From Roseococcus microcysteis (GTDB lineage Bacteria; Pseudomonadota; Alphaproteobacteria; Acetobacterales; Acetobacteraceae): DNA of 64,000 nt. Each line of letters opens with the position of its first letter. The first letter of the stretch is position 1. The DNA lies in assembly GCF_014764365.1 (NCBI RefSeq), contig NZ_CP061718.1, positions 186,001-250,000 on the forward strand, given 5' to 3'. The position numbers were made by a program, and so were the translations under genes. The notes beneath the pieces are model-generated. The model had not been told where the DNA came from, did not search any database, and saw only the letters and a list, made by a program, of their open reading frames with translations. Below are positions 56,711 through 64,000 of the stretch, piece after piece.

Positions 56711-59521
56711 TCAGCTGCCGTTTCGGGACGCCTCCAGCGCCTCCACCAGCGCGCGGCGGATGCCTTCCGCGGTATGCGGCGGGTGCAGCATGCGCGGCGG
56801 CGCCTCGTCGCTCTCGCTTTCGAGGCCAAGCGTGTTGAGAAACAGCAGCGCCGAGGCCCGCCGCCGCAGCAATTGCGCCAGCGGCTGGGCCGAACGGCCT
56901 TGCAGCGTGCCCGACAGCACGGCCGCGTCCACGCGCTTCTCGGCCTCGATGAGTTCCACCGCCTCCTCGATGCTGGCGGCTGGGCCCAGCACCGCGCAGC
57001 CCGAGGCGCGCAGCAGCCCCGCCAGGCTGCGTGCCTCGGCCGCGTTCTCCACCGCCACGATCACGCGCCTTCCGGCCAGCGGCGAGGTCTCGCGCAGCCC
57101 CGTGACGAAGCGGCTGCCGGCCAGCGCCTCCGGGCCCAGCACCAGGGTGCAGCGCAGGCCGGTCTCGGCCCAGTCGCGCTCGATGTCGCCGGCCAGCAGG
57201 CCGCGGATGTTGGCGTCGATCAGCCGGGTGCCGAAGCCGCGGCGCAGCGGCGCCTGCACCATGGGCGGCCCGCCCTCCTCGCACCACTGCATGTGCAGCT
57301 TGTCCTGCTGACGCTCCCAGCGCAGCGTGACCTTCCCCTCGGGCACCGAGAGCGCGCCGTATTTCAGCGCATTGGTCACGAGTTCGTGCAGCACGAGAGT
57401 GAGCGGCTGCGCGGCCTCGGCCGTCAGGCGCACGGGCGGGCCCTGGGCCAGGATGCGGCCCGATTGCGGGGCGAACTCCTCGCGCACGATCTCGCTCAGT
57501 TCGGCCCCCACCCATTTCTCGCGCGAGAGCAGGGTGTGCGCGCGGCTCATCGCGGCGATGCGGCCCTCCAGCACCTCCACCAGCGCGGGCACGTCATCGG
57601 GCGCATCCGCCGCGGACAGGCGGATCAGACCGCGCACCACGGCCAGGGCGTTCTGCGCGCGGTGGTCCACCTCGCGCGAGAGCAGGCGCTCGCTCTCCTC
57701 CACGCGCTTGCGCGCCGTGATGTCCACCTTGGAGCCGCTGACGCAGGTGATGCTGCCATCGGCGCCGCGGATGGGCCGGTAGCTCGCCAGCCAATAGCGG
57801 GTCTGGCCGTCCACCTCGCAGGTGACCTCCAGCTCCTCCACCGCCTCGCCGGTGGCGACCACGCGGCGCATGGCCTCCTCGATGACGGGCGGCATGTCGG
57901 GGGCCACCTCGGACAGCGTCCGCCCGATATGGTCGGCCACCGGCACGCCATGGATGGCGGCGAGCATGTCGTTGATGGCGATGAAGCGCAGGTCGCAATC
58001 CAGCAGGCAAAGGCCCACCGGCGCGTTCTCATAGGTGGCACGCAGCTGCGCCGCCGTGTCCTCGGCCTGGGCCTGGATGACGCGCAGTTCGTGGAAATCG
58101 ATGCCGACCATGGCCCAGGCCGCGATCTCCGACGGATCATGCCGGATGGCCGCGCCCTTCATCAGGTGCCAGCGCCATTGCTTGTCCTCCGCGCGGCAGA
58201 GCCGCACCTCATGGCTGAACCCCTGCGCGCCATCGCCCAGGCCGCTCGCCACCATGGCGTCCCAGGCCGCCCACAGCCCGGGCCGGTCCTCGGGGTGGGT
58301 GGCGTCCATCCAGCCCAGCCCCAGGCTGCGGGCGTTGTCGAAGCCCGTCAGTTCCTGCCAGTAGGGGTTGGTCCAGTCCACATGGCCGGCGCGGTCGGCG
58401 GTCATCACGATCTGGGGGGCCACGCCCACCACCGCCTCCATGCGGGTCAGCGCGCGGCGCCGTGCCGCCTCGCGCGTCAGCACCGCATCCGCCATGCTGT
58501 CGAGGGCCGCGGCCAGGCGCTGGAATTCCCGCCCGCCGCGGATATGGCCCACGCGCGTGCTCCAGTCCTGCCGCGCCCAGTGGTTGGCGGCGCGCAGCAT
58601 GCGCTGCACCGGCCTGTCCACCGCCGCGTTGAAGAAGACGAGGCCCACCACGAAGGTCAGCAGCAGCGAGCCCACCACCATCACCGCCGCCTGGACATTG
58701 GCGTCCTCCTGCGCGGCGATGGCGCTGGCGGTGTCGAGCCCCACCGCGACGAAGAGGCCCTCGGGCTCGATCTCCACCGGCAGGTAGGCCACGGTGCGGA
58801 CCACGCCGTCGAGCGAGAGGGCCTCCATCACGCCCGGGGCGCGGGCATGGAGCATGGTCATCCCCTGGGCGCCGAGCGGGCGGCCCATGAAACGCTCCCG
58901 CGCGGCGGAGCGCGCGACGACGGTGCCCGCGCGATCGGCGATGACGGCCACGCCGCCCTCGGGCAGCAGCAGGGCCTGCAGTTCATCGTTCAGCCACCCG
59001 ACGGAGATGGCCAGGACGAGCACGCCGGCCACCTCGCCATCCGCCCCCATCAGCGGCTGGCTCATGTGCAGCGAGGCCTGGCCGCTGGCCCGCCCCGTGG
59101 CGAATTCACCGAGCTCCATGCGGCCCGAGCGAAGGGTGCGCTGGAAATAGGGCCGGTCGGCCACATTGGTGGACAGCACCGCCGGGTTGGAGGCGCAGAG
59201 CGCATTCCCTTCGCGGTCGAAGACATTGGCCGTGGCATAGCGGGGGGCCACGGCCACCACGCGCTGGAGGAACAGGTCGCAGGCGGCGCTGGCCTCCAGG
59301 CGGCGCACATCCTCATGCGCGGCCATGGTGCGCAGCGTGTGGCGCGCGCTCTCCAGGGTGCTGGCCACCTGGCGGCCCACCAGGCTCGCCAGCTGCATGG
59401 CCTGGGCCTCGAGGTCCCGCGTGCGCGTGTCCCGCGCCTCGCGTTCCAGCTGCACCTGGACGATGCCGGCGGGAATCAGCGCGAAGAGCAGTCCAAGGAA
59501 CGCAATGAGCGCGAGAGGCAC
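56711..59521 (-). CDS. HWE-family sensor histidine kinase: dCache, HAMP, two PAS, degenerate receiver
   Basis: Protein of 936 aa, GTG start at 59521. TM1 (LALIAFLGLLFALIPAG), a periplasmic dCache region (FDREGNALCASNPAVLSTNV, ADRPYFQRTL), TM2 near residue 275, HAMP, and two PAS domains (about 360-610). The HWE kinase core has the phosphorylatable histidine in REVDHRAQNALAVVRGL and an ATPase domain (LVLHELVTNALKYGAL). A C-terminal receiver-like domain (from about 815) has VDAAVLSGTLQG where the phosphoacceptor aspartate should be, so it cannot be phosphorylated normally. HWE kinases are known PhyR activators. Confidence 0.92.
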   Translation of the reverse strand: MPLALIAFLGLLFALIPAGIVQVQLEREARDTRTRDLEAQAMQLASLVGRQVASTLESARHTLRTMAAHEDVRRLEASAACDLFLQRVVAVAPRYATANVFDREGNALCASNPAVLSTNVADRPYFQRTLRSGRMELGEFATGRASGQASLHMSQPLMGADGEVAGVLVLAISVGWLNDELQALLLPEGGVAVIADRAGTVVARSAARERFMGRPLGAQGMTMLHARAPGVMEALSLDGVVRTVAYLPVEIEPEGLFVAVGLDTASAIAAQEDANVQAAVMVVGSLLLTFVVGLVFFNAAVDRPVQRMLRAANHWARQDWSTRVGHIRGGREFQRLAAALDSMADAVLTREAARRRALTRMEAVVGVAPQIVMTADRAGHVDWTNPYWQELTGFDNARSLGLGWMDATHPEDRPGLWAAWDAMVASGLGDGAQGFSHEVRLCRAEDKQWRWHLMKGAAIRHDPSEIAAWAMVGIDFHELRVIQAQAEDTAAQLRATYENAPVGLCLLDCDLRFIAINDMLAAIHGVPVADHIGRTLSEVAPDMPPVIEEAMRRVVATGEAVEELEVTCEVDGQTRYWLASYRPIRGADGSITCVSGSKVDITARKRVEESERLLSREVDHRAQNALAVVRGLIRLSAADAPDDVPALVEVLEGRIAAMSRAHTLLSREKWVGAELSEIVREEFAPQSGRILAQGPPVRLTAEAAQPLTLVLHELVTNALKYGALSVPEGKVTLRWERQQDKLHMQWCEEGGPPMVQAPLRRGFGTRLIDANIRGLLAGDIERDWAETGLRCTLVLGPEALAGSRFVTGLRETSPLAGRRVIVAVENAAEARSLAGLLRASGCAVLGPAASIEEAVELIEAEKRVDAAVLSGTLQGRSAQPLAQLLRRRASALLFLNTLGLESESDEAPPRMLHPPHTAEGIRRALVEALEASRNGS

Positions 59522-59591
59522 TGGTGGTCATCTCCCGAATGCGGGCGCCGAGGGATGCCGGCGCCGCCTTTCGTGCGGCGGTATTCCGCCG

Positions 59592-60506
59592 TCAGTTGCT
59601 CTGGCCGCCCGGCGTGCCGTGCGGTGGCGGCACCGCCCTTGCCTGGACTTCCACGGTCAGAGGCAGCGGGTCCGTGGGGTCGCCCACGAAGCCGCCGGCC
59701 ACAGGCATGGCCTGTGCGGGGGTGCGTGTCACCCCCACCCGGATGAGGTTTTGCCCGGCGATGATGCCATTCGTCGGGTCATATTCCACCCAACCGGCCC
59801 CCGGCAGATAGACCCCGCACCAGGCGTGGGTGGCGCCGGCGCCCTGGTTGGGGGCGTCCGGCTCCTCGTAGAGGTAACCTGTGATGAAGCGCGCGGCGAA
59901 GCCCAGGCTGCGCGCGGCCTCCATCATCAGCACGGCGAAGTCCCGGCAGGTGCCGCTGCCCATGGAGAGCGTCTCGGCCGGGGCCTGGGTGCCCTCCGCC
60001 TCGCGCCCCACATAGGTGAATTCCGCCTTGATGGCGCGCGTCATCTCCTCCAGCAGCTCCAGCGTGTGCACCCCGCCCTCGCGCGCGGCGAAGCGACGCG
60101 CCCAGGCATCCACCTGGCGCTCGGGGTCCGGCAGCTGGCGTTCGGTCAGGCGGGCCAGGTCCGGGATTTCATCGGCCGCGTAGGAGAAGGGGTAGAGCTC
60201 GGCCAGGGGATCCAGCGCCTCCCGCCGCAGCGAGGTTCCCGCGGGGTAATGGGTCAGCGACAGCTCCGAGACGATGCGCAGATGCGGCGTGCGAAGGTTC
60301 TCGTCCCATTCCAGGTGGCAGATGGAATTGCCGAAGACGTCATGCGCCCAGCGCGTGCGGGCGGCGGGCGGGTCCACCGTCAGCGTGGCCTCGTGCAGTC
60401 GCAGGTCGTGGCTGTCCTGGGGACGCAGCATGAGCCGGTGCGGCATGAGCCCTACCGGACGTTGATAGGCATATTCCGTTCGATGGCTGATCTGCACGTC
60501 GGGCAT
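59592..60506 (-). CDS. Transglutaminase-like family protein
   Basis: Protein of 304 aa. An N-terminal beta region (ISHRTEYAYQRPVGLMPHRL) is typical of bacterial transglutaminase-like proteins. The catalytic triad is in MGSGTCRDFAVLMMEAARS (Cys), ATHAWCGVYLPGAGW (His) and EYDPTNG (Asp). Probably a peptidase or amidase in the cytoplasm. Start 60506 (MPDVQISHRTEY). A TCAAC-N16-CGTT motif lies 67 bases upstream. Confidence 0.9.
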   Translation of the reverse strand: MPDVQISHRTEYAYQRPVGLMPHRLMLRPQDSHDLRLHEATLTVDPPAARTRWAHDVFGNSICHLEWDENLRTPHLRIVSELSLTHYPAGTSLRREALDPLAELYPFSYAADEIPDLARLTERQLPDPERQVDAWARRFAAREGGVHTLELLEEMTRAIKAEFTYVGREAEGTQAPAETLSMGSGTCRDFAVLMMEAARSLGFAARFITGYLYEEPDAPNQGAGATHAWCGVYLPGAGWVEYDPTNGIIAGQNLIRVGVTRTPAQAMPVAGGFVGDPTDPLPLTVEVQARAVPPPHGTPGGQSN

Positions 60507-60570
60507 GGGAGGTCCTTGGCCGGGGTCGCGGGCGGCTGTTGTGGCGGGAGAGAAAGTGGTGTCGGCTGAT

Positions 60571-60597
60571 GCAACGCGGCAGCCGGCGCGTCGTTGA
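60571..60597. promoter_or_regulatory. Bidirectional EcfG-type promoter
   Basis: Plus strand: exact GCAAC-N16-CGTT (60571-60595), reading toward an orphan terminator at 60813-60846. Minus strand: TCAAC-N16-CGTT (60597-60573), reading into the transglutaminase gene. A perfect 13-bp palindrome TGATAC-G-GTATCA (60595-60607) overlaps the edge and may be an operator. Confidence 0.6.
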
Positions 60598-60602
60598 TAC
60601 GG

Positions 60603-60846
60603 TATCATTCCGGTGGTGCGGTGGATGTCTCCGCCAGATCCCCCCCCACTCCCTCGTCCGGTTCGCCGGGCAAGGGAGGGTGGAGCCCCGCCCCGCCAGG
60701 TCCTCGCGGCTTTCCCGCGGGCCCGGTGCCGCCGGATGGTGCCATGTCGCCCCTCGTGGGCGGGCTTGGCGCAGGGTGCCGGTTTCCCCCCCTCCGGCAC
60801 TCTCTCTCCTTTGGCCGGAACCCCCACGGGTTCCGGCCATTTTTTT
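60603..60846 (+). ncRNA. Predicted stress-regulated small RNA (about 245 nt)
   Basis: The 352-base gap between the transglutaminase and decarboxylase genes has no convincing coding region. It does have an exact plus-strand EcfG-type promoter motif and a perfect terminator. The interval is GC-rich, with potential stems (for example GCCGGA near 60731 with TCCGGC near 60793). I do not recognise 6S, SRP, tmRNA or RNase P motifs. The 5' end is estimated from the promoter. Confidence 0.5.
60813..60846 (+). terminator. Perfect rho-independent terminator, plus strand
   Basis: GGCCGGAACCC (60813-60823) and GGGTTCCGGCC (60828-60838), 11-bp stem, four-base loop, then A and seven T. No plus-strand gene precedes it. 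The flanking genes are both on the minus strand, and the U-run is on the wrong side for the decarboxylase gene. Confidence 0.92.
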
Positions 60847-60858
60847 CATCCGAAGTTT

Positions 60859-61458
60859 TCAGCCCACGGGCAGCGCCATGGCGCGGGTAAAAGCCTGGGC
60901 GAAGCGCACCGGATCGCGGTCGGTCTGGTTGCGGCCGGGCTCGTCGTCGATTCGCGCGGCGATCAGGTGCGGGCCATCGGTGGTCAGCGCCGTCTCGATC
61001 AGCGCGTCGAACTCCGCCTCATCCGCGGCCCAATGGCTCTTCGCGATGCCGCTGGCGCGGGCGATGGCCACCCAGTCCGTGCCCGACTGCGCGGCCGGCG
61101 TGGGTTGCCCGCCCGTGATCTGGTAGATGGCGTTGTCCCACACCACGATGATGAGGTTGCACGGCGCCCGTGCCGCGATGGTGGACAGGCAGCCCAGCTG
61201 CATCAGCAGGGAGCCATCGCCCTCCAGCGCCAGCACGCGCCGCTCGGGCTGGGCCAGCGCCACGCCCAGCGCGATGGGCGCGGCGAGGCCCATGCTGCCC
61301 AGCATGTAGAAATTCTCGGGCCGCGTGGGGTCGGCCGCCCAGAGGTCCCAGTTGGAATTGCCGATGCCGCCCACCACGGCCTCGCGCTTGTTCAGCTTGC
61401 CCACGATGCGCCTTGTCAGGGCGGCGCGGTTCATGACTTGCGTGTTCGGGCGGGTCAT
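60859..61458 (-). CDS. TPP-dependent decarboxylase, beta subunit (sulfopyruvate/phosphonopyruvate decarboxylase-like)
   Basis: TPP-binding half of a split 2-oxoacid decarboxylase, 199 aa. The TPP/Mg motif is LALEGDGSLLMQLGCLSTIA, ending VVWDNAIYQITGG. GSMGLAAPIALGVALAQPER is the usual lead-in. Its start overlaps the stop of the alpha-subunit gene (ATGA). Split enzymes of this size include sulfopyruvate decarboxylase ComDE. The phosphonopyruvate or another oxoacid substrate cannot be told apart by eye. Confidence 0.87.
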   Translation of the reverse strand: MTRPNTQVMNRAALTRRIVGKLNKREAVVGGIGNSNWDLWAADPTRPENFYMLGSMGLAAPIALGVALAQPERRVLALEGDGSLLMQLGCLSTIAARAPCNLIIVVWDNAIYQITGGQPTPAAQSGTDWVAIARASGIAKSHWAADEAEFDALIETALTTDGPHLIAARIDDEPGRNQTDRDPVRFAQAFTRAMALPVG

Positions 61459-61976
61459 TGCGGCCTCGCGGTCAGCAGCGGGGACAGGATCAGGCAGGCG
61501 GGCCAGCGCGTCGCGAAGGCCTGGCGCAGCGCGCGGTCGGCCTGGAAGCCGCATTCGTCGAGCCGCGTCAGCGTGTGGTGCTCGATGCCCATGCTGTCCA
61601 GGATGGGGCGCATGGTGCGGCAGACGATGGCCTGGCCCGGGTTGAACTCACCCAGCGTGCCGCGTTCGCTCACCACCATCACCACCGGAAGCTGGAAGGC
61701 GCAGACCAGCGAGGCCAGGGCGTTGGGCAGGGTGGCGAAGCCCGAGGTCTGCATCAGGCAGGCGGCGCGCATCCCCGACATGACGGCGCCGGCCGCGATG
61801 CCGATCGCCTCCTCCTCGCGCGCGCAGGGGAAGGCGGTGAAATGCGGGTCGGCCTCGATGGCCGCGATCAGCGGGCGCAGGACGTTGTCGGGGACATAGG
61901 GCACCAGGCGCACATCCTGGGCCTTGAAGGCCGCGAGGATCTCGCCCGGCCAATGGGATGGCGCGGCGGTGTTCAT
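61455..61976 (-). CDS. TPP-dependent decarboxylase, alpha subunit
   Basis: Pyrimidine-domain half of the enzyme, 173 aa from ATG 61976 (MNTAAPSHWPGEIL), after GAGGAGG. The catalytic glutamate is in the PCAREEEAIGIAAGAVMSGM motif. LMQTSGFATLPNALASLVCA is the typical following strand. A long open extension upstream runs antisense to exoD and is rejected. It forms a heteromer with the downstream beta subunit. Confidence 0.86.
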   Translation of the reverse strand: MNTAAPSHWPGEILAAFKAQDVRLVPYVPDNVLRPLIAAIEADPHFTAFPCAREEEAIGIAAGAVMSGMRAACLMQTSGFATLPNALASLVCAFQLPVVMVVSERGTLGEFNPGQAIVCRTMRPILDSMGIEHHTLTRLDECGFQADRALRQAFATRWPACLILSPLLTARPQ

Positions 61977-62127
61977 GGGTGTTCCTCCTCTCCGGAGCGG
62001 CACGGGGCCGCCCGGCCCCCGAGGGGGCAAATGGGGGGGTGGCACGGATCGCCACGGATCGCCAGATGAGGGGAAAGTCGGGGCTTGAACGGGCCCTTGG
62101 GTCAATGCAAGGTTTTGCTGGCAGGAC

Positions 62128-62910
62128 ATGGCAGCGTTGCAGTATGAGCGCGCGGCTGTCCCGGGGAGTGCAAGCGTCATCACCACGTCATCAGAGCCGG
62201 GCGCGCAGGGCGCGCCCAGGGAATTCGGCCCGCATGCGGGGCCGGCGGCAGGGGTCCATGCCGGGCCCGAGAGCGCCGAGGCGGCGCTGCAGGCGGAACA
62301 CCCGGTTCCCATTTCCGAGCTGATCGGCATCATCGCGCGCGACTGGCCGACCGAGCGCGTGACGCTGGGCGAGCTGATCGAATCGCTGGGCCCGCGCGGC
62401 TACGGCATCCTGATCGTGCTCTTCGCGCTGCCGAACCTGCTGCCGATCTACATCCCGGGCCTCAGCCCCATCTTCGGCTTCCCGCTGATGATCATCTGCG
62501 CGCAGCTGGCCTATGGGCTGCCCACGCCGCGCCTGCCCGCCTTCCTGACGCGGCGCTCCATGAAGCGGTCGGATTTGCGGATGATCACGAGCCGGGCGCT
62601 GCCCTGGCTGAAGCGGGTGGAACGCTGGGTGAAGCCGCGCCCCTCCATCGTCACCTCGCGCCTGGGCGACCGGATGATCGGCGCCTATGGCGTGCTGCTC
62701 TCCTGCATCGTGATCATCCCGCTGCCCTTCACCAATGGGCCGCCCTCGCTGGCCTGCCTCATCATGGCGATGGGGATGATGGAGGAGGACACCTTCACCA
62801 TCCTGGGCGGAGCGATGTTCGGCATCGCGGGCATCGCGCTGGCCCTGTCCATCATCGGCAGCGTGGGCTGGATGCTGATGGCGGGGTTCAGCTGGATGTT
62901 CGGGATGTGA
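62128..62910 (+). CDS. exoD: ExoD family exopolysaccharide synthesis protein
   Basis: Membrane protein of 260 aa. After an alanine/proline-rich N-terminus of about 60 residues comes VTLGELIESLGPRGYGILIV, FALPNLLPIYIPGLSPIFGF and several TM helices ending WMLMAGFSWMFG, all typical of ExoD. ExoD influences exopolysaccharide production and alkali tolerance in rhizobia; its molecular role is unknown. The start may be further downstream, since the first 60 residues are weakly conserved in type. Confidence 0.88.
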   Translation: MAALQYERAAVPGSASVITTSSEPGAQGAPREFGPHAGPAAGVHAGPESAEAALQAEHPVPISELIGIIARDWPTERVTLGELIESLGPRGYGILIVLFALPNLLPIYIPGLSPIFGFPLMIICAQLAYGLPTPRLPAFLTRRSMKRSDLRMITSRALPWLKRVERWVKPRPSIVTSRLGDRMIGAYGVLLSCIVIIPLPFTNGPPSLACLIMAMGMMEEDTFTILGGAMFGIAGIALALSIIGSVGWMLMAGFSWMFGM

Positions 62911-62921
62911 GGGGAGGGCGC

Positions 62922-62996
<75 letters not shown>

Positions 62997-63057
62997 GCGC
63001 GGTGGGTCTCTAGCGGCGAGGCGACATTCCCGCAAGCCCGCCCTTCACGGATAAGCT

Positions 63058-64000
63058 TCAGCCCTTCCGCATCGGCACCCGCGAAAAGGCGATCTTCTCC
63101 CCCGCATAGGATTCCCAGTCGCGCGGGGCCGCGCCGATGGTCAGGCTGCCGCGGCCGAAGCGCTGGTGCACCCGGTCGAGCGCCGCGCCCAGCCCGGCAT
63201 TCGGTGGCGCCTCGCCTCCGGCCGGCGGGCCGGCGGCGAAGAGGTCGGGTGCCGCCGCATGCGCCCGCGCGGAGACGATCTCCGCCAGCGTCACGCTCAC
63301 ATGCCGCAGCCGCCGCGGCGCGCCGGGCCGGGTGAGCCAGCCGCGCCACATCGCCTCCACCGCCTCCAGCACCGCGCGCTCGTCATCGGTCGGGCGCAGC
63401 TTCAGGGCGGCGTGCAGCGTCTCGGTCACGGGTTCGGAACGCCCGGGCCGTGCCTCCAGCACCACGAGCCCGGCCAGGCACCCCGCCGCCCGCAGCCGGG
63501 CGGTGGCCTTCTGCGCCAGCAGCCGCGCCACATGCCGCGCCCCCTCGGGGTCGCGCAGTTCGGGTGGCAGGACGCGGGCATGGCCGAGCGAGCCGGGTTG
63601 GGCGGGCAGGGGCGGCTCGGGAATGTCCGCGCCGCGCAGCCCATACCAGAAGCGCTCGCCCTCCACGCTGTTCCACACGGCGCGGGCGCGCTTGGGGCCC
63701 ATCTCCCACAAGCCGCGGACATCGGTGACGCCGCGGCGCGCCAGCCGGGCGGCCAGCCGCTCGCCGATGCCGGGGAATTCACGCAGGCCGATGGGCAGCA
63801 GGCGGGCGGGCAGGTCCTCGGGCCGCAGCGCCACCAGCCCGTCGGGCTTCTCCAGCTCGGTCGCGAGCTTGGCCAGCCGCCAGCTGGGCGCGAGGCCGAT
63901 GGAGCAGCGCAGGCATTCCCCGACATGTTCCGCGATTCCCGCCCGGATGGCCCTTGCCAGCGCCATCGCTCCCGCCGGCCCGCGCTGCGCGCCCGAGAGC
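63058..64000 (-). CDS. Y-family DNA polymerase (partial)
   Basis: C-terminal 313 residues of a translesion polymerase; the catalytic palm start lies beyond the right edge. Visible: LARAIRAGIAEHVGECLRCS, IGLAPSWRLAKLATELEKPD (the finger-palm motif with SxGLAPSxxLAK), the helix-hairpin-helix IGLREFPGIGERLAARLARR and the little-finger domain (SVTLAEIVSARA). It is closer to the DinB/Pol IV group than to ImuB. The stop is at 63058, 62 bases from the tRNA gene. Confidence 0.88.
   Translation of the reverse strand, partial: LSGAQRGPAGAMALARAIRAGIAEHVGECLRCSIGLAPSWRLAKLATELEKPDGLVALRPEDLPARLLPIGLREFPGIGERLAARLARRGVTDVRGLWEMGPKRARAVWNSVEGERFWYGLRGADIPEPPLPAQPGSLGHARVLPPELRDPEGARHVARLLAQKATARLRAAGCLAGLVVLEARPGRSEPVTETLHAALKLRPTDDERAVLEAVEAMWRGWLTRPGAPRRLRHVSVTLAEIVSARAHAAAPDLFAAGPPAGGEAPPNAGLGAALDRVHQRFGRGSLTIGAAPRDWESYAGEKIAFSRVPMRKG

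Noticed and set aside
60594-60890. Plus-strand ORF of 98 codons over the predicted sRNA
   Set aside because: It runs through a perfect terminator, has no ribosome-binding site and is proline/glycine-rich noise typical of GC-rich DNA.

Overview
The window is a chromosomal segment of a high-GC (about 70 percent G+C) alphaproteobacterium. The best fit is a Roseomonas-like member of the Acetobacteraceae. The main evidence is the PhyR/NepR/EcfG general stress response locus, which is restricted to Alphaproteobacteria. UPF0262, DUF983, Bug-type receptors and many CoA and amidase genes agree with this. Both ends cut through genes: an ABC permease on the left and a Y-family DNA polymerase on the right.

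Layout. 1-2.7 kb: a nitrate/sulfonate/thiamine-type ABC importer. 2.8-8.1 kb: a rhodanese, then an RND efflux pump with its adaptor and TetR regulator. 8.2-16 kb: small conserved genes, including mtnA, UPF0262, DUF983, a racemase, a cupin, an S49 peptidase, DUF2076 and a LysR regulator. 16-20 kb: an acyl-CoA operon (VOC, MaoC, NDP-forming acyl-CoA synthetase). 20.7-26.1 kb: a tightly packed six-gene operon (PLP lyase, M81 peptidase, exported protein, D-serine-dehydratase-like enzyme, two Fe-S proteins), followed by a block of nested palindromes. 26.3-36 kb: solute receptor, CHAP protein, RidA, a possible Cys-His deamidase, dehydrogenases, an MFS exporter, amidase and FAD monooxygenase. 36-38.4 kb: the def-fmt-truA housekeeping block. 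38.5-41.9 kb: Hsp20 with a possible RNA thermometer, an acyl-CoA dehydrogenase and an NCS2-type permease.

Accessory segment, 41.9-44.4 kb. An intact IS10-like element (13-bp-scale ends matching IS10, perfect 9-bp target duplication) has inserted ten codons before the end of the permease gene. Next to it lies an AT-rich island with two overlapping genes, each encoding a two-TM plus coiled-coil protein of unknown function.

General stress region, 49-60.9 kb. nepR (apparently frameshifted at a C6 run), ecfG, a second ECF sigma gene and phyR lie beside csbD, DUF1328, a PRC-barrel protein, Dps with membrane partners, an HWE histidine kinase and a transglutaminase. By eye I found five exact copies of GCAAC-N16-CGTT, plus close variants, in the gaps of this region. 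Most are placed 20-60 bases upstream of start codons, as expected for an EcfG-type promoter. One of them, with a perfect terminator about 220 bases downstream, predicts an unannotated small RNA.

The window ends with a two-subunit TPP decarboxylase, ExoD, tRNA-Thr(GGU) and the polymerase fragment. Start codons were chosen by ribosome-binding sites and overlaps. Family names rest on motif recognition without database searches.
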